A program made the position numbers and the translations under genes. The notes below the pieces were generated by a model, which had not been told where the DNA came from, made no database searches, and saw only the letters and a program-made list of their open reading frames with translations. Shown one piece after another: positions 10,173 to 17,750 of a DNA stretch of 64,000 nt. The stretch's first letter is position 1. The number at the start of each line of letters is the position of its first letter. The DNA comes from Arthrobacter sp. PM3. GTDB lineage: Bacteria > Actinomycetota > Actinomycetes > Actinomycetales > Micrococcaceae. The stretch covers positions 793,514 to 857,513 of the forward strand of contig NZ_CP022314.1 in the NCBI RefSeq assembly GCF_003352915.1, written 5' to 3'.

Positions 10173-10204
10173 CATCTTTTTTCGCCGCCTGTCGAAAAAA
10201 GATG
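10173..10204. promoter_or_regulatory. Perfect 12-bp inverted repeat in MFS/AraC intergenic region
   Basis: CATCTTTTTTCG at 10173-10184 and CGAAAAAAGATG at 10193-10204 are perfectly complementary with an 8-nt spacer. The arms are AT-rich in a GC-rich genome. It could be an operator for either divergent gene, or a transcribed hairpin. It lies 114 bp upstream of the MFS start and 83 bp upstream of the AraC start. Confidence 0.5.
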
Positions 10205-10232
10205 ACAGCGGCGGGCTGCGGCGTTACCCTGA

Positions 10233-10260
10233 ATGGACTGTGTTCCATGACACAGTCCAT
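10233..10260. promoter_or_regulatory. Perfect 10-bp inverted repeat before AraC gene
   Basis: ATGGACTGTG at 10233-10242 and CACAGTCCAT at 10251-10260 pair perfectly around an 8-nt spacer. The repeat ends 26 bp before the AraC start codon. A site this close to the start could be an autoregulatory operator or a hairpin in the 5' leader. Its spacer equals that of the repeat at 10173-10204, and the two centres are 58 bp apart. Confidence 0.5.
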
Positions 10261-10286
10261 GAATTACGACGGCGTCAGGATCTTCG

Positions 10287-11258
10287 ATGACCGCAGTTGC
10301 AGCCCGCCCGGCCGCCGGCCCCGCCGGAGCGCAGGTCCACACCAGCACGGCAGCCTCCTTCGAGCACTGGAGGCACCTCGTAGCGGAGTCCTTCGTTCCC
10401 TTGGAAGCCTCAAGCAATGATGCCGACAATTTCCAGGGCCGCCTGCGCGCCCGCCGGCTGGACCGCGTGGCGGTCGTCGAAGTCTCCTCCACCAGCCATG
10501 AAGTCCACCGCACGCCGGCACTGATTGCGCAGTCCGGCCAGCGGTATTTCAAGCTCAATCTCCAGCTGGAGGGCACCGGGCTCCTCATCCAGGACAACCG
10601 CGAAGCCGTCCTGCAACCGGGCGATCTCTCCATCTACGACACGAGCCGGCCCTACACCCTGGCCTTCGAAGAAAACGCCCGGCTCATGGTGGTGATGTTT
10701 CCGTGGGACGCGCTCTCCCTGCCGCCGGAGTGCATCGCACAGCTGTCGGCAGTCCGGATGGCGGCGAACGGGGGCCTCGCCGCCATCGTCGGCCCGTTCA
10801 TCTCCCACCTCGCGGAAAACCTGGACGTCCTGAGCGGCCCCAGCGGGTCCCGCCTGGCGGCGAACGCCCTCGACCTGGTGTCCACGATGCTGCATTCGGA
10901 ACTGGACATGTCCGCGGACCGCATGAAACCCCAGGCACTCCTGGCAGCTTCCATCCGCGAATACATCGACGCCAACCTGGCCGATCCGCTGCTCTCACCG
11001 GCCACCATTGCGGCGGCGCATTTCATCTCCACCCGTCACCTGCACAATGTCTTCCACGAGTCCGGGACCACCGTGGCGAGCTGGATCCGGACGCAGCGGC
11101 TGGAAGGGGCACGCCGCGAGCTGCGGGATCCGCTCCTGGCGGGCCTGCCGGTGGGGGCGGTGGCCGGCCGCTGGGGTTTCCTGGACGCGGCCCACTTCAG
11201 CCGCACGTTCCGCGATGCCTTCGGCGAGTCCCCCAGCGACTGGCGCCGCGGCGCCTGA
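10287..11258 (+). CDS. AraC-family regulator with AraC_binding_2 (FeaR-type) N-terminus
   Basis: A 323-residue transcription factor. Residues about 25-195 form the cupin-like AraC_binding_2 sensor (FEHWRHLVAESFVPLE near the start, FKLNLQLEGTGLLIQDN, LQPGDLSIYDTSRPYTL). Residues about 215-320 carry two helix-turn-helix motifs, the second with GFLDAAHFSRTFRDAFGESP. The same architecture occurs in E. coli FeaR, which controls an amine oxidase; with a copper amine oxidase 2.4 kb away, a role in amine catabolism is plausible but unproven. AGGA lies 6 nt before the ATG. Confidence 0.92.
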   Translation: MTAVAARPAAGPAGAQVHTSTAASFEHWRHLVAESFVPLEASSNDADNFQGRLRARRLDRVAVVEVSSTSHEVHRTPALIAQSGQRYFKLNLQLEGTGLLIQDNREAVLQPGDLSIYDTSRPYTLAFEENARLMVVMFPWDALSLPPECIAQLSAVRMAANGGLAAIVGPFISHLAENLDVLSGPSGSRLAANALDLVSTMLHSELDMSADRMKPQALLAASIREYIDANLADPLLSPATIAAAHFISTRHLHNVFHESGTTVASWIRTQRLEGARRELRDPLLAGLPVGAVAGRWGFLDAAHFSRTFRDAFGESPSDWRRGA

Positions 11259-11298
11259 GCGGAACGGTGGGGGTGAACTCCGGGAGTGTTTTCCGGGG

Positions 11299-11631
11299 CT
11301 AAAGCGGGCGCGTGCCGCTCCCGGCACGGTGATGTACCCGGCGACCCCGGCGACCCGTGAGCGCACGGCTCAGGCCGCCGTGCAAAAGCAGGAGCCGGGG
11401 AACGGCGAAGTAGACGGCCGTGGGCACCACCACGAGCGTCAGCACGAAGGCGCGCAGTACCGGCGGCCACGCCGGCGCAAGGCCGGCCAGCACGCTCATC
11501 CCGACAGCGGCCAGGGGGAAGATGGCGAGCCACGTGATGACGGCGCGGACGTGGACCGACGCCACCCCCTGCGGCCGGTGGTGATGGGTGTCCGTTTCGT
11601 CGGCGGCAAGTGCCTTGCCCTCGCGCTCCAC
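11299..11631 (-). CDS. Small two-helix membrane protein paired with TetR
   Basis: A 110-residue protein with a His-rich N-terminus (DTHHHRPQG) and two hydrophobic helices at about 31-52 and 58-82 (AFVLTLVVVPTAVYF). The C-terminus is basic. The GTG at 11629-11631 is supported by GGAG five nt upstream. It is divergent from a TetR gene, with operator-like sequences at both ends of the shared region, so it is probably that regulator's target. No function is recognised. Confidence 0.72.
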   Translation of the reverse strand: MEREGKALAADETDTHHHRPQGVASVHVRAVITWLAIFPLAAVGMSVLAGLAPAWPPVLRAFVLTLVVVPTAVYFAVPRLLLLHGGLSRALTGRRGRRVHHRAGSGTRPL

Positions 11632-11637
11632 GCAATC

Positions 11638-11655
11638 TCCAAACTTTAGGTTGGA
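11638..11655. promoter_or_regulatory. Second, imperfect copy of the TetR operator
   Basis: TCCAAACTTTAGGTTGGA matches the perfect operator at 11685-11702 at 13 of 18 positions and keeps the outer TCCAA/TTGGA arms. It overlaps the ribosome-binding site of the 110-residue membrane-protein gene, a good place for repression. Confidence 0.5.
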
Positions 11656-11684
11656 TTTGATGGTAGACCCGCACTGCCCATAGT

Positions 11685-11702
11685 TCCAAACGAACGTTTG
11701 GA
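11685..11702. promoter_or_regulatory. Perfect TetR-type operator
   Basis: TCCAAACG-AA-CGTTTGGA is a perfect 8-bp inverted repeat ending 14 bp before the TetR start codon. Size and position fit a TetR dimer acting on its own promoter. Confidence 0.65.
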
Positions 11703-11716
11703 GTTAGGCTTGGACT

Positions 11717-12307
11717 ATGGCGTGGGATACGGATGCGACGAAAGAGAAACTGCTCGAGGCGGCCATCGCGGAGTTTTCCGACCGCGGTTATTCCGGCGCC
11801 CGCATCCACGAAATTTCCCGCAGGGCCGGCTGCAACCGCGAGCGGATCTACTTCTATTTCGGCGGCAAGGAGCAACTGTTCGAGGCCGCACTCACACGCC
11901 AGCTCGTCACGGCTCTGGCGGACCTTCCCGTGGTCGGCACCGGGTCGTCGGCCGTCGCCGACTTCGCCGGAAGATACTTTGACTTCGCCACGGGACGCCC
12001 CGGCCTGGCACGCCTCACGTCCTGGGAGGGACTGGAACGGGGACACCCGGTGGGCGCAGAGGAACGGGCACTGCATTCAGCGAACAAAGTCGCCCAGGTC
12101 AGGAGCGCACTTCCGGGAATGAGCCAGGCAGCGGCAGAGGACTTGCTGCTGACCATCGTCACCCTCTGCCACGCCTGGGTGTCGAGCCCCACCGTCCACG
12201 CCGTCATGACCGGCACCCCGGATGCGGACCGCAGGCGACGGGCGATCATGCGGACCACCGAGCTGCTTGCCGCCGACGCCGCGGCCGGGTCGCCGGGCGC
12301 CTCCTAG
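11717..12307 (+). CDS. TetR-family regulator
   Basis: A 196-residue repressor. The helix-turn-helix is at about 27-46 (ARIHEISRRAGCNRERIYFYF), followed by the usual GGKEQLFEAAL. The ligand domain contains LARLTSWEGLERG, as in TetR proteins with a C-terminal domain that senses small lipophilic compounds. It very likely binds the inverted repeat directly upstream and regulates both itself and the divergent membrane protein. Its 3' end nearly meets the convergent gene at 12338. Confidence 0.9.
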   Translation: MAWDTDATKEKLLEAAIAEFSDRGYSGARIHEISRRAGCNRERIYFYFGGKEQLFEAALTRQLVTALADLPVVGTGSSAVADFAGRYFDFATGRPGLARLTSWEGLERGHPVGAEERALHSANKVAQVRSALPGMSQAAAEDLLLTIVTLCHAWVSSPTVHAVMTGTPDADRRRRAIMRTTELLAADAAAGSPGAS

Positions 12308-12337
12308 GACAATAAGCGTCTGGCAATCAGCGTCCGG

Positions 12338-12697
12338 TCAGTCGTCGCTGCCATGGCCGCCGTGGCCGCCCCGGAGCCCGCCCTTGTCATCACCGGGCGG
12401 CGTGGCGGCTGGACCGCTGCCCGGCTGGGCTTTCGCCGTGACGGTCCCCGGCGCGGCCGAAGGCGACGGTTGACGGGGCACGGTCGGTGTTGATGTGGGG
12501 CTGGGAGCGGTGACGGTCGGGCTGGGGGCCGGGGTTGCGGTCCCCGAGGCCGGACCGCCCGGCAGCAGGATGTTGCCGGCATTGCCGAGGGTTGAGGTCC
12601 GTGCGCTGTTCAGCGTGAAGGTGTTGGCGGCGAGGGCGGCGGCACCGGCAACAAGGATTCCGGCAACGGAAAGCACGACGGCGGTCCTGGTCTTCAT
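12338..12697 (-). CDS. Secreted Pro/Thr-rich protein with Gly/His/Asp tail (paralog 1)
   Basis: A 119-residue exported protein. Residues 1-23 are a signal peptide ending in AALA. After ANTFTLNSARTSTLGNAGNI comes a Pro/Ser/Thr linker (about 45-95), then a charged tail with PGDDKGGLRGG, HGGHG and SDD. It is a close paralog of the next gene upstream on this strand (12778-13086): the signal peptides align without gaps through the ANT-TLN sequence. The His/Asp/Gly tail suggests metal binding or wall interaction (inference). The family is not recognised. Its start region is duplicated (see repeat at 12691). Confidence 0.75.
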   Translation of the reverse strand: MKTRTAVVLSVAGILVAGAAALAANTFTLNSARTSTLGNAGNILLPGGPASGTATPAPSPTVTAPSPTSTPTVPRQPSPSAAPGTVTAKAQPGSGPAATPPGDDKGGLRGGHGGHGSDD

Positions 12698-12724
12698 GGC
12701 TCAACTGTCTTCATGGCTCAACTG
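12691..12724. repeat. 17-bp perfect tandem duplication over a start codon
   Basis: TCTTCATGGCTCAACTG occurs twice in a row at 12691-12707 and 12708-12724. On the minus strand the unit contains an ATG and its upstream bases, so an extra ATG now precedes the real start of the secreted-protein gene. That ATG opens a six-codon frame (MKTVEP) whose TGA overlaps the true ATG. Confidence 0.85.
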
Positions 12725-12777
12725 TAGGACGCGGACGGAAGAGACAGCGGCAGCGGCAGCGAAACCGACGGCGCAAC

Positions 12778-13086
12778 TCAGTCGTCACTGCCGTGGCCCC
12801 CATGGCGGCCGTGACCGCCTTTGTCATCGCCGGGCTCCGCCGCCCGCGTCACCTCGGGTGACCGCAGCCCGCCCTTGTCGTCACCGGGTTCAGCAGCAGT
12901 GGTTGCGGGTACGGGCGAGGCCGTGGGCGTGTTGCCCGCGGCATCATTCTTCAGGAAGACCGTGTCGGCGTTGCTGGCCACGTCCGTGGAGGAACCGTTC
13001 AAGGTCTGGGTATTCGCGGCCAGGGCGGCGGATCCCGTGAGCAGAATTCCGGTGAGTGAAAGTGCGAAGGCTGTTTTTGTTTTCAT
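12778..13086 (-). CDS. Secreted Gly/His/Asp-tailed protein (paralog 2)
   Basis: A 102-residue exported protein, paralogous to 12338-12697. The signal peptide (1-23) is followed by ANTQTLNGSSTDVASNADT, a short Pro/Thr linker, and two copies of EPGDDKGG (residues 66-73 and 84-91) before GHGRHGGHGSDD. The extra EPGDDKGG copy is missing in paralog 1. It is divergent from the response-regulator gene across 133 bp, so the two-component system may control or sense these proteins (inference from position only). Confidence 0.75.
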   Translation of the reverse strand: MKTKTAFALSLTGILLTGSAALAANTQTLNGSSTDVASNADTVFLKNDAAGNTPTASPVPATTAAEPGDDKGGLRSPEVTRAAEPGDDKGGHGRHGGHGSDD

Positions 13087-13219
13087 GTTTCAACCGTAGA
13101 AAGCCGACGGAAAGGACAGGTGCAGGGAAAATCCAAGAATTGTCCAAATTTGGTCGCGCAATCATCTGCCGTCCCGTGTGTAGTGCTTCCCGCCGGATCC
13201 TGCAGGAACATAATCAGGT

Positions 13220-13903
13220 ATGCGGATATTGGTTGTTGAAGACGATGAATCGGTGGCCGCCGGCGTCCTTGAAGGGCTGACGCGGGCGGGCTTCGAGCCA
13301 AGCCATGTCGCCAGCGGGGCGGCGGCGCTGGCGCAGGTCCGTAACGCCAACCCCGATTTCATCCTCCTGGACCTCGGGCTGCCGGACATGGAGGGAACCG
13401 ACGTCTGCCGTGCCGTCCGGGGGCTGACCGCGACTCCGATCATCGTCGTCAGTGCGCGCGATGAGGAGATCGACCGGGTGCTGGCGCTGGAGCTCGGGGC
13501 GGATGACTACCTGGTCAAACCGTTCGGGATGCGGGAGCTCATTGCACGGATCCGCGCCGTGGCACGCCGTACCGACGACCGTGCGGGCGAGGGCCAGCCG
13601 TCGGCGGTGAACGCCAGAAGCATCGGTCCGCTAAGCATCGACCACCGTTCGCGGCGGGTGCTCATGGACGGTGCGGAAATCCACCTGACCGTCAAGGAGT
13701 TCGATCTGCTGTATTACCTCGCGGAAGATCCGGGCGCGGTCTGCCAGCGCAGCGATATTCTGCGCGCCGTCTGGGACGGCACCTGGTACGGCACAACCAA
13801 GACGCTGGACGCCCATGTGGCGGCCATCCGGAAGAAGCTGGGCGATCCGCGCTGGATTGAGGCGGTTCGCGGCGTGGGGTTCCGGCTGGAGCTGCCCGGA
13901 TGA
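13220..13903 (+). CDS. OmpR/PhoB-family response regulator
   Basis: A 227-residue DNA-binding regulator. The receiver domain (1-115) has the acidic pocket ED at 7-8, the phospho-acceptor Asp51 (LLDLGLPD), and Lys in VKPFGM. The winged helix (about 130-226) has LTVKEFDLLYYLAEDPG and the recognition segment TKTLDAHVAAIRKKL. The gene overlaps the kinase gene by ATGA, the standard arrangement for a co-translated pair. Confidence 0.96.
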   Translation: MRILVVEDDESVAAGVLEGLTRAGFEPSHVASGAAALAQVRNANPDFILLDLGLPDMEGTDVCRAVRGLTATPIIVVSARDEEIDRVLALELGADDYLVKPFGMRELIARIRAVARRTDDRAGEGQPSAVNARSIGPLSIDHRSRRVLMDGAEIHLTVKEFDLLYYLAEDPGAVCQRSDILRAVWDGTWYGTTKTLDAHVAAIRKKLGDPRWIEAVRGVGFRLELPG

Positions 13904-15333
13904 AGTGGCGGCTGATTTCCGCCTTCATGTTCATCACGCTGCTGGTGGTCCTGGTGCAGGACATCCCGCTGGGGAACTACCTGGTCCGCGCTGAACGGGA
14001 CAGTCTGGCCACCTCCCTGGAAAGGGACGCCTTCCTGCTGAGCGGGCGAGTCCGGGAAGTCCTGGAAAGCGGCACTGCCTTGCCCGACGACGTGGCGGAC
14101 GCCGTCCGTAAGTACAGCCAGGCGAGCGGAGCCCGGGTGGTGATCGTCAACCGCGCCGGGACCGCCGTCGCGACCTCCGATGACGACCAGTCCGCCACCG
14201 GCTCCCCCTACATCTCCCGCCCGGAAATCGCCGCGGCGCTGACCGGCCAGATCACCACCGGCCAGCGGTTCTCCGAGACGTTGGGATTTGATCTGCTGTA
14301 CGTCACCGTTCCGGTCCTCAGCGGCGAGAGCATCACCGGGGCCGTCCGCCTCACCTACCCTGCCTCCGTGGTCACCGACCGGGTCTCCGGCCAGCTGACA
14401 GTCCTTTGGACCGTGGCCGGCACAACGGTGCTGCTCGCCGGCCTGTTGGCATTTCTGATGGCGGCCACCGTCACACGGACCATCAAGAGACTGCAGAAAG
14501 CAACTGAACTGCTCGCCGCGGGGGATCTCGCCACCCGCACCGAGGAGGGCGAGGGCGCCCCGGAACTGCGCGCCCTCGCCGGGTCCTTCAACGGCATGGC
14601 GGACAGGCTGGAGCACGCCCTCCAGCAGCAGAAGGGTTTTGCCAGTGACGCATCCCATCAACTCCGCACGCCGCTGACCGGGCTCAGGCTCAGGCTCGAA
14701 AACGCCGCCGATACCATGGACAGCAATCCGGAGGGAGCCCGCGTCATGGTGGCCGATTCCCTGGCGGAAACCTACCGGCTCCAGCGGATCATCGACGGGC
14801 TTCTCCTCCTGAGCCGGGCGGACAACCGGGAAGTGGCCCTGGCCCGGGTGGACTTGAGTGCCGTCGCCGGCAGCCGGGTGGAGCAGTGGGAGGCCCTCGC
14901 CGACGAAACGGGCATCAGTATCACCCTCGATGCCGCCGCGGACGGCCATGTGATGGCCATGCCCGGCGCTGCCGAACAGATCATCGACAACCTGATCGAC
15001 AATGCCTTGGCCGTGGCGCCCCCCGGGTCGCGGATCCGGGTGGTGGTTTCGCCGCCCGGGAATGGAGGCTGGGTGGAACTCCACGTTATCGACCAAGGGC
15101 CCGGGCTCTCCGCCGAGGACTGCCGGCGGGCGTTCAACCGTTTTTGGCGCGGCCCGGGGACCTCGGAAGGCAGCGGTCTCGGGCTGGCAATCGTCCAGCA
15201 GCTGGCGGAGGCCAGCGGAGCAATTGCCGCACTGGCACCACGGGCCCACGCAGCTTCCCCGGGCCAGGATCAGGCGGGCGGAGCCACGGGCCTGGATGCG
15301 TGCGTCAGGTTCAGGGCCGCCCCCGGCTCGTGA
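13900..15333 (+). CDS. Membrane sensor histidine kinase
   Basis: A 477-residue kinase. TM1 is at about 5-25; an extracytoplasmic sensor of about 135 residues follows, then TM2 at 165-190. HAMP covers roughly 190-240. The HisKA phospho-site is His253 in SDASHQLRTPLTGL. The ATPase domain shows an N box (IDNLIDNALAVAP), a G1 box (DQGPGLS) and a G2 box (EGSGLGLAIVQQL). The sensor domain is not assigned to a ligand class. It phosphorylates the regulator encoded just upstream. Confidence 0.95.
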   Translation: MKWRLISAFMFITLLVVLVQDIPLGNYLVRAERDSLATSLERDAFLLSGRVREVLESGTALPDDVADAVRKYSQASGARVVIVNRAGTAVATSDDDQSATGSPYISRPEIAAALTGQITTGQRFSETLGFDLLYVTVPVLSGESITGAVRLTYPASVVTDRVSGQLTVLWTVAGTTVLLAGLLAFLMAATVTRTIKRLQKATELLAAGDLATRTEEGEGAPELRALAGSFNGMADRLEHALQQQKGFASDASHQLRTPLTGLRLRLENAADTMDSNPEGARVMVADSLAETYRLQRIIDGLLLLSRADNREVALARVDLSAVAGSRVEQWEALADETGISITLDAAADGHVMAMPGAAEQIIDNLIDNALAVAPPGSRIRVVVSPPGNGGWVELHVIDQGPGLSAEDCRRAFNRFWRGPGTSEGSGLGLAIVQQLAEASGAIAALAPRAHAASPGQDQAGGATGLDACVRFRAAPGS

Positions 15334-15379
15334 GCAGGCCTGAGCCCTTCCGCAGACCCGCTGCGTCCCCGCGCACGTC

Positions 15380-17701
15380 CTAGACCTTTTCCTCCTGGCG
15401 CAGTTGGCCCCGCTGGGGCAGTTGGGCCGGGCTGACCCCGCGCCTGGTGTGGCGTCCGGATGCCAGGATCTCGTCGCCAGCGCCGGGCAGTCGGAGGACC
15501 GCTTCGGTGCCTTCGGGCACCTCGACGGTGACGGTGAGGGTGTCGCCGTCGATCTCCCACCGGACGGAGGCAGGTCCGTGCGGGGTCTCGAGGCTGGTCT
15601 CGGCCCATTCGAGGCCGCCGCCGGGCCGCGGGGCAACCAGGATGCGCCGGTAGCCGGGCTCGAGCGGCGCGAGCCCGCCAACCGTGCGGTGAAGCCAGTC
15701 CACGACGGCGCCGAGGGCGTAGTGGTTGAAGCTGGTCATCTCGCCCGGGTTGATGGTCCCGTCCGGGAGCATGGAGTCCCACCGCTCCCAGATCGTGGTC
15801 GCCCCCATCGTCACCGGGTACAGCCACGACGGGTTCTCCGTCTGCAGCAGCAGCCGGTACGCGGCGTCGAGGTGCCCTGTCGCCGTGAGCGCGTCCGTGA
15901 CAAACGGGGTCCCCGCGAAGCCTGTGGAAATCCGGTAACCGGAGGCCTCGACGAGCTCCGCCAGCCGCCGGCCGGCGAACTCCCGGCCAGGCCCGTCCAG
16001 GATCCCGAAGACGAGCGCGAGCGCGTACACGGTGGTGCAGTCGCTCTTGATGACACCGTCTTTGAGGTAATGCCCGGTGAAGGCCGTACGCAGCGACTCA
16101 GCCATTGCGCGGAATTCGGCGGTGGCCACCGCGTCGCCGAGCACCCCGGCCGTCCGGGCCACGAGGTCGGCGGTGCGGTACGCGCACAGGGTCGCGACCA
16201 CGTGGGCGTCCGCCTTGGCCGCCCACGGCTGGTCGGGCGCGGCATCGGGGTCGAGCCAGTCGCCGAACTGGAACCCGGTGTCCCACAGCCCGTTCCCGGA
16301 GAGTTTGCCCCGCAGGCGCCGGGCGTGGGAGACCATGGAGGGGAAGGCATCCTCGAGCACCCGCCGGTCCCCGTACGCGGTCCACACCGCCCAGGGAACC
16401 CATACCGAGGCGTCACTCCACACGGCGGAGGTGTCGGCAACCGGGAACTCGGGCGGGCTCTCGACATACTTCAGGACATCCGGGACCACGTACGGGACGA
16501 AGCCGTCGTGGTGCTCCTGCTCGAGGGCGAGGTCGCGCAGCCAGTCCCGCAGGAAGTCCCGGGAGTCGAACAGGAAACACGCGCTCGGGGCGAACGCCGC
16601 GATATCCCCGGTCCAGCCCAGGCGCTCGTCGCGCTGGGGGCAGTCCGTGGGCACGTCGAGGAAGTTCCCCCGCATGCCCCACACCGCGTTCTCGTGCAGC
16701 CTGTTCACCAGCGGGTTCGAGGTGGCGAAGCGGCCGATGCGGCGCAGCTCCGAGGACACGACGACGGCGGTCAGGCCGCCCCCGGCCGCCGTCGCCGCCC
16801 GGAGGGCCTCGACTCCCCCGGGCCATCCGTCGACCTCGACATAGCGGAAGCCGTGGAACGTCAGTGTCGGTTCGAACACGTCGTCCCCGCCGGAGAGGGT
16901 CAGCCGGTCCGTGGCCTTCGCGCTGCGCAGCGGCCGGGTGCCGAGCTCGTCGTGTTCGAGCACCTCGGCGTGCCGCAGCGTCACCACCGACCCCGCCGGG
17001 CCGGTGACCTCGGTCCTGACCCAGCCGACCAGGTTCTGTCCGAAGTCCACCAGCGCCCGTCCCGACGGCGACTCCCACACCTTCACCGGTGCGAGCTCCG
17101 CGACGCGCCGCACGGGCGGTCCGACATATGGCTCGAGGCGGCCGAGGTCGTCGTCGAGTACGTGCACGCCCGTCCACGACGGCGACACGAACCCGGGTGC
17201 CAGCCACCCGTCGTCGAACCTGCGGGCGTCGATGTCCTGCCCGTCGTAGAGGTCGTTCGACGTCGTCGCCGACGGACCCGCGGTCCACGACGCGTCCGTC
17301 CCGAACACCTGCTCGTGCCCGTCGGCGAACCGCACCCGCAACTCGGCGAACCCGGCGAGCTCGTTGCCGTAGAACGCTGACCCTCCGGACCACGTCAGCC
17401 GGCCCCGGTACCAGCCGTTCCCCAGGGCCAGGCCCAGGACCGTCACGGGCCCGACCAGCGCGGTCACGTCCAGCTCCGCGTACCGGACCCGCCATTCGTA
17501 GCTCGACCAGCCCGGGGTGAGCAGGTCTTCGGAGGCCGGGGCGCCGTTCACCCACGCCTCCGCCACCCCGAGGGCGGACAGGAACAAGGTTGCCGATTCC
17601 ACCGCCCCGTGGTTTTTCTCGAGGCGGAACTCCCCGCGGAGCAGCGGGGCGCCGTCGAACTCGGCATCAGGGGCGATCAGGCGGGCGTGCCAGGAAGTCA
17701 T
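15380..17701 (-). CDS. Alpha-L-rhamnosidase, GH78
   Basis: A 773-residue glycosidase that removes terminal alpha-L-rhamnose, for example from plant flavonoid glycosides. No signal peptide is seen, so it acts inside the cell. The N-terminal beta-sandwich includes FLSALGVAEAWVNG and LGLALGNGWYRGRL. The (alpha/alpha)6 catalytic domain holds the family signature DCPQRDERLGWTGD, which contains the acidic catalytic residues, and later NPGEMTSFNHYALGAV. The ATG at 17701 has GGAG seven nt upstream. It is last in a minus-strand operon behind GH1 and an MFS transporter. Confidence 0.95.
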   Translation of the reverse strand: MTSWHARLIAPDAEFDGAPLLRGEFRLEKNHGAVESATLFLSALGVAEAWVNGAPASEDLLTPGWSSYEWRVRYAELDVTALVGPVTVLGLALGNGWYRGRLTWSGGSAFYGNELAGFAELRVRFADGHEQVFGTDASWTAGPSATTSNDLYDGQDIDARRFDDGWLAPGFVSPSWTGVHVLDDDLGRLEPYVGPPVRRVAELAPVKVWESPSGRALVDFGQNLVGWVRTEVTGPAGSVVTLRHAEVLEHDELGTRPLRSAKATDRLTLSGGDDVFEPTLTFHGFRYVEVDGWPGGVEALRAATAAGGGLTAVVVSSELRRIGRFATSNPLVNRLHENAVWGMRGNFLDVPTDCPQRDERLGWTGDIAAFAPSACFLFDSRDFLRDWLRDLALEQEHHDGFVPYVVPDVLKYVESPPEFPVADTSAVWSDASVWVPWAVWTAYGDRRVLEDAFPSMVSHARRLRGKLSGNGLWDTGFQFGDWLDPDAAPDQPWAAKADAHVVATLCAYRTADLVARTAGVLGDAVATAEFRAMAESLRTAFTGHYLKDGVIKSDCTTVYALALVFGILDGPGREFAGRRLAELVEASGYRISTGFAGTPFVTDALTATGHLDAAYRLLLQTENPSWLYPVTMGATTIWERWDSMLPDGTINPGEMTSFNHYALGAVVDWLHRTVGGLAPLEPGYRRILVAPRPGGGLEWAETSLETPHGPASVRWEIDGDTLTVTVEVPEGTEAVLRLPGAGDEILASGRHTRRGVSPAQLPQRGQLRQEEKV

Positions 17702-17750
17702 TGACGTACTCCAGTCATGAAGGGGTTGAACAGTTTCACCGGGGTCGGGA

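Noticed and set aside
13714-15681. 655-codon minus frame opposite the sensor kinase and into the rhamnosidase
   Set aside because: No homology signs; the kinase motifs on the plus strand are complete.
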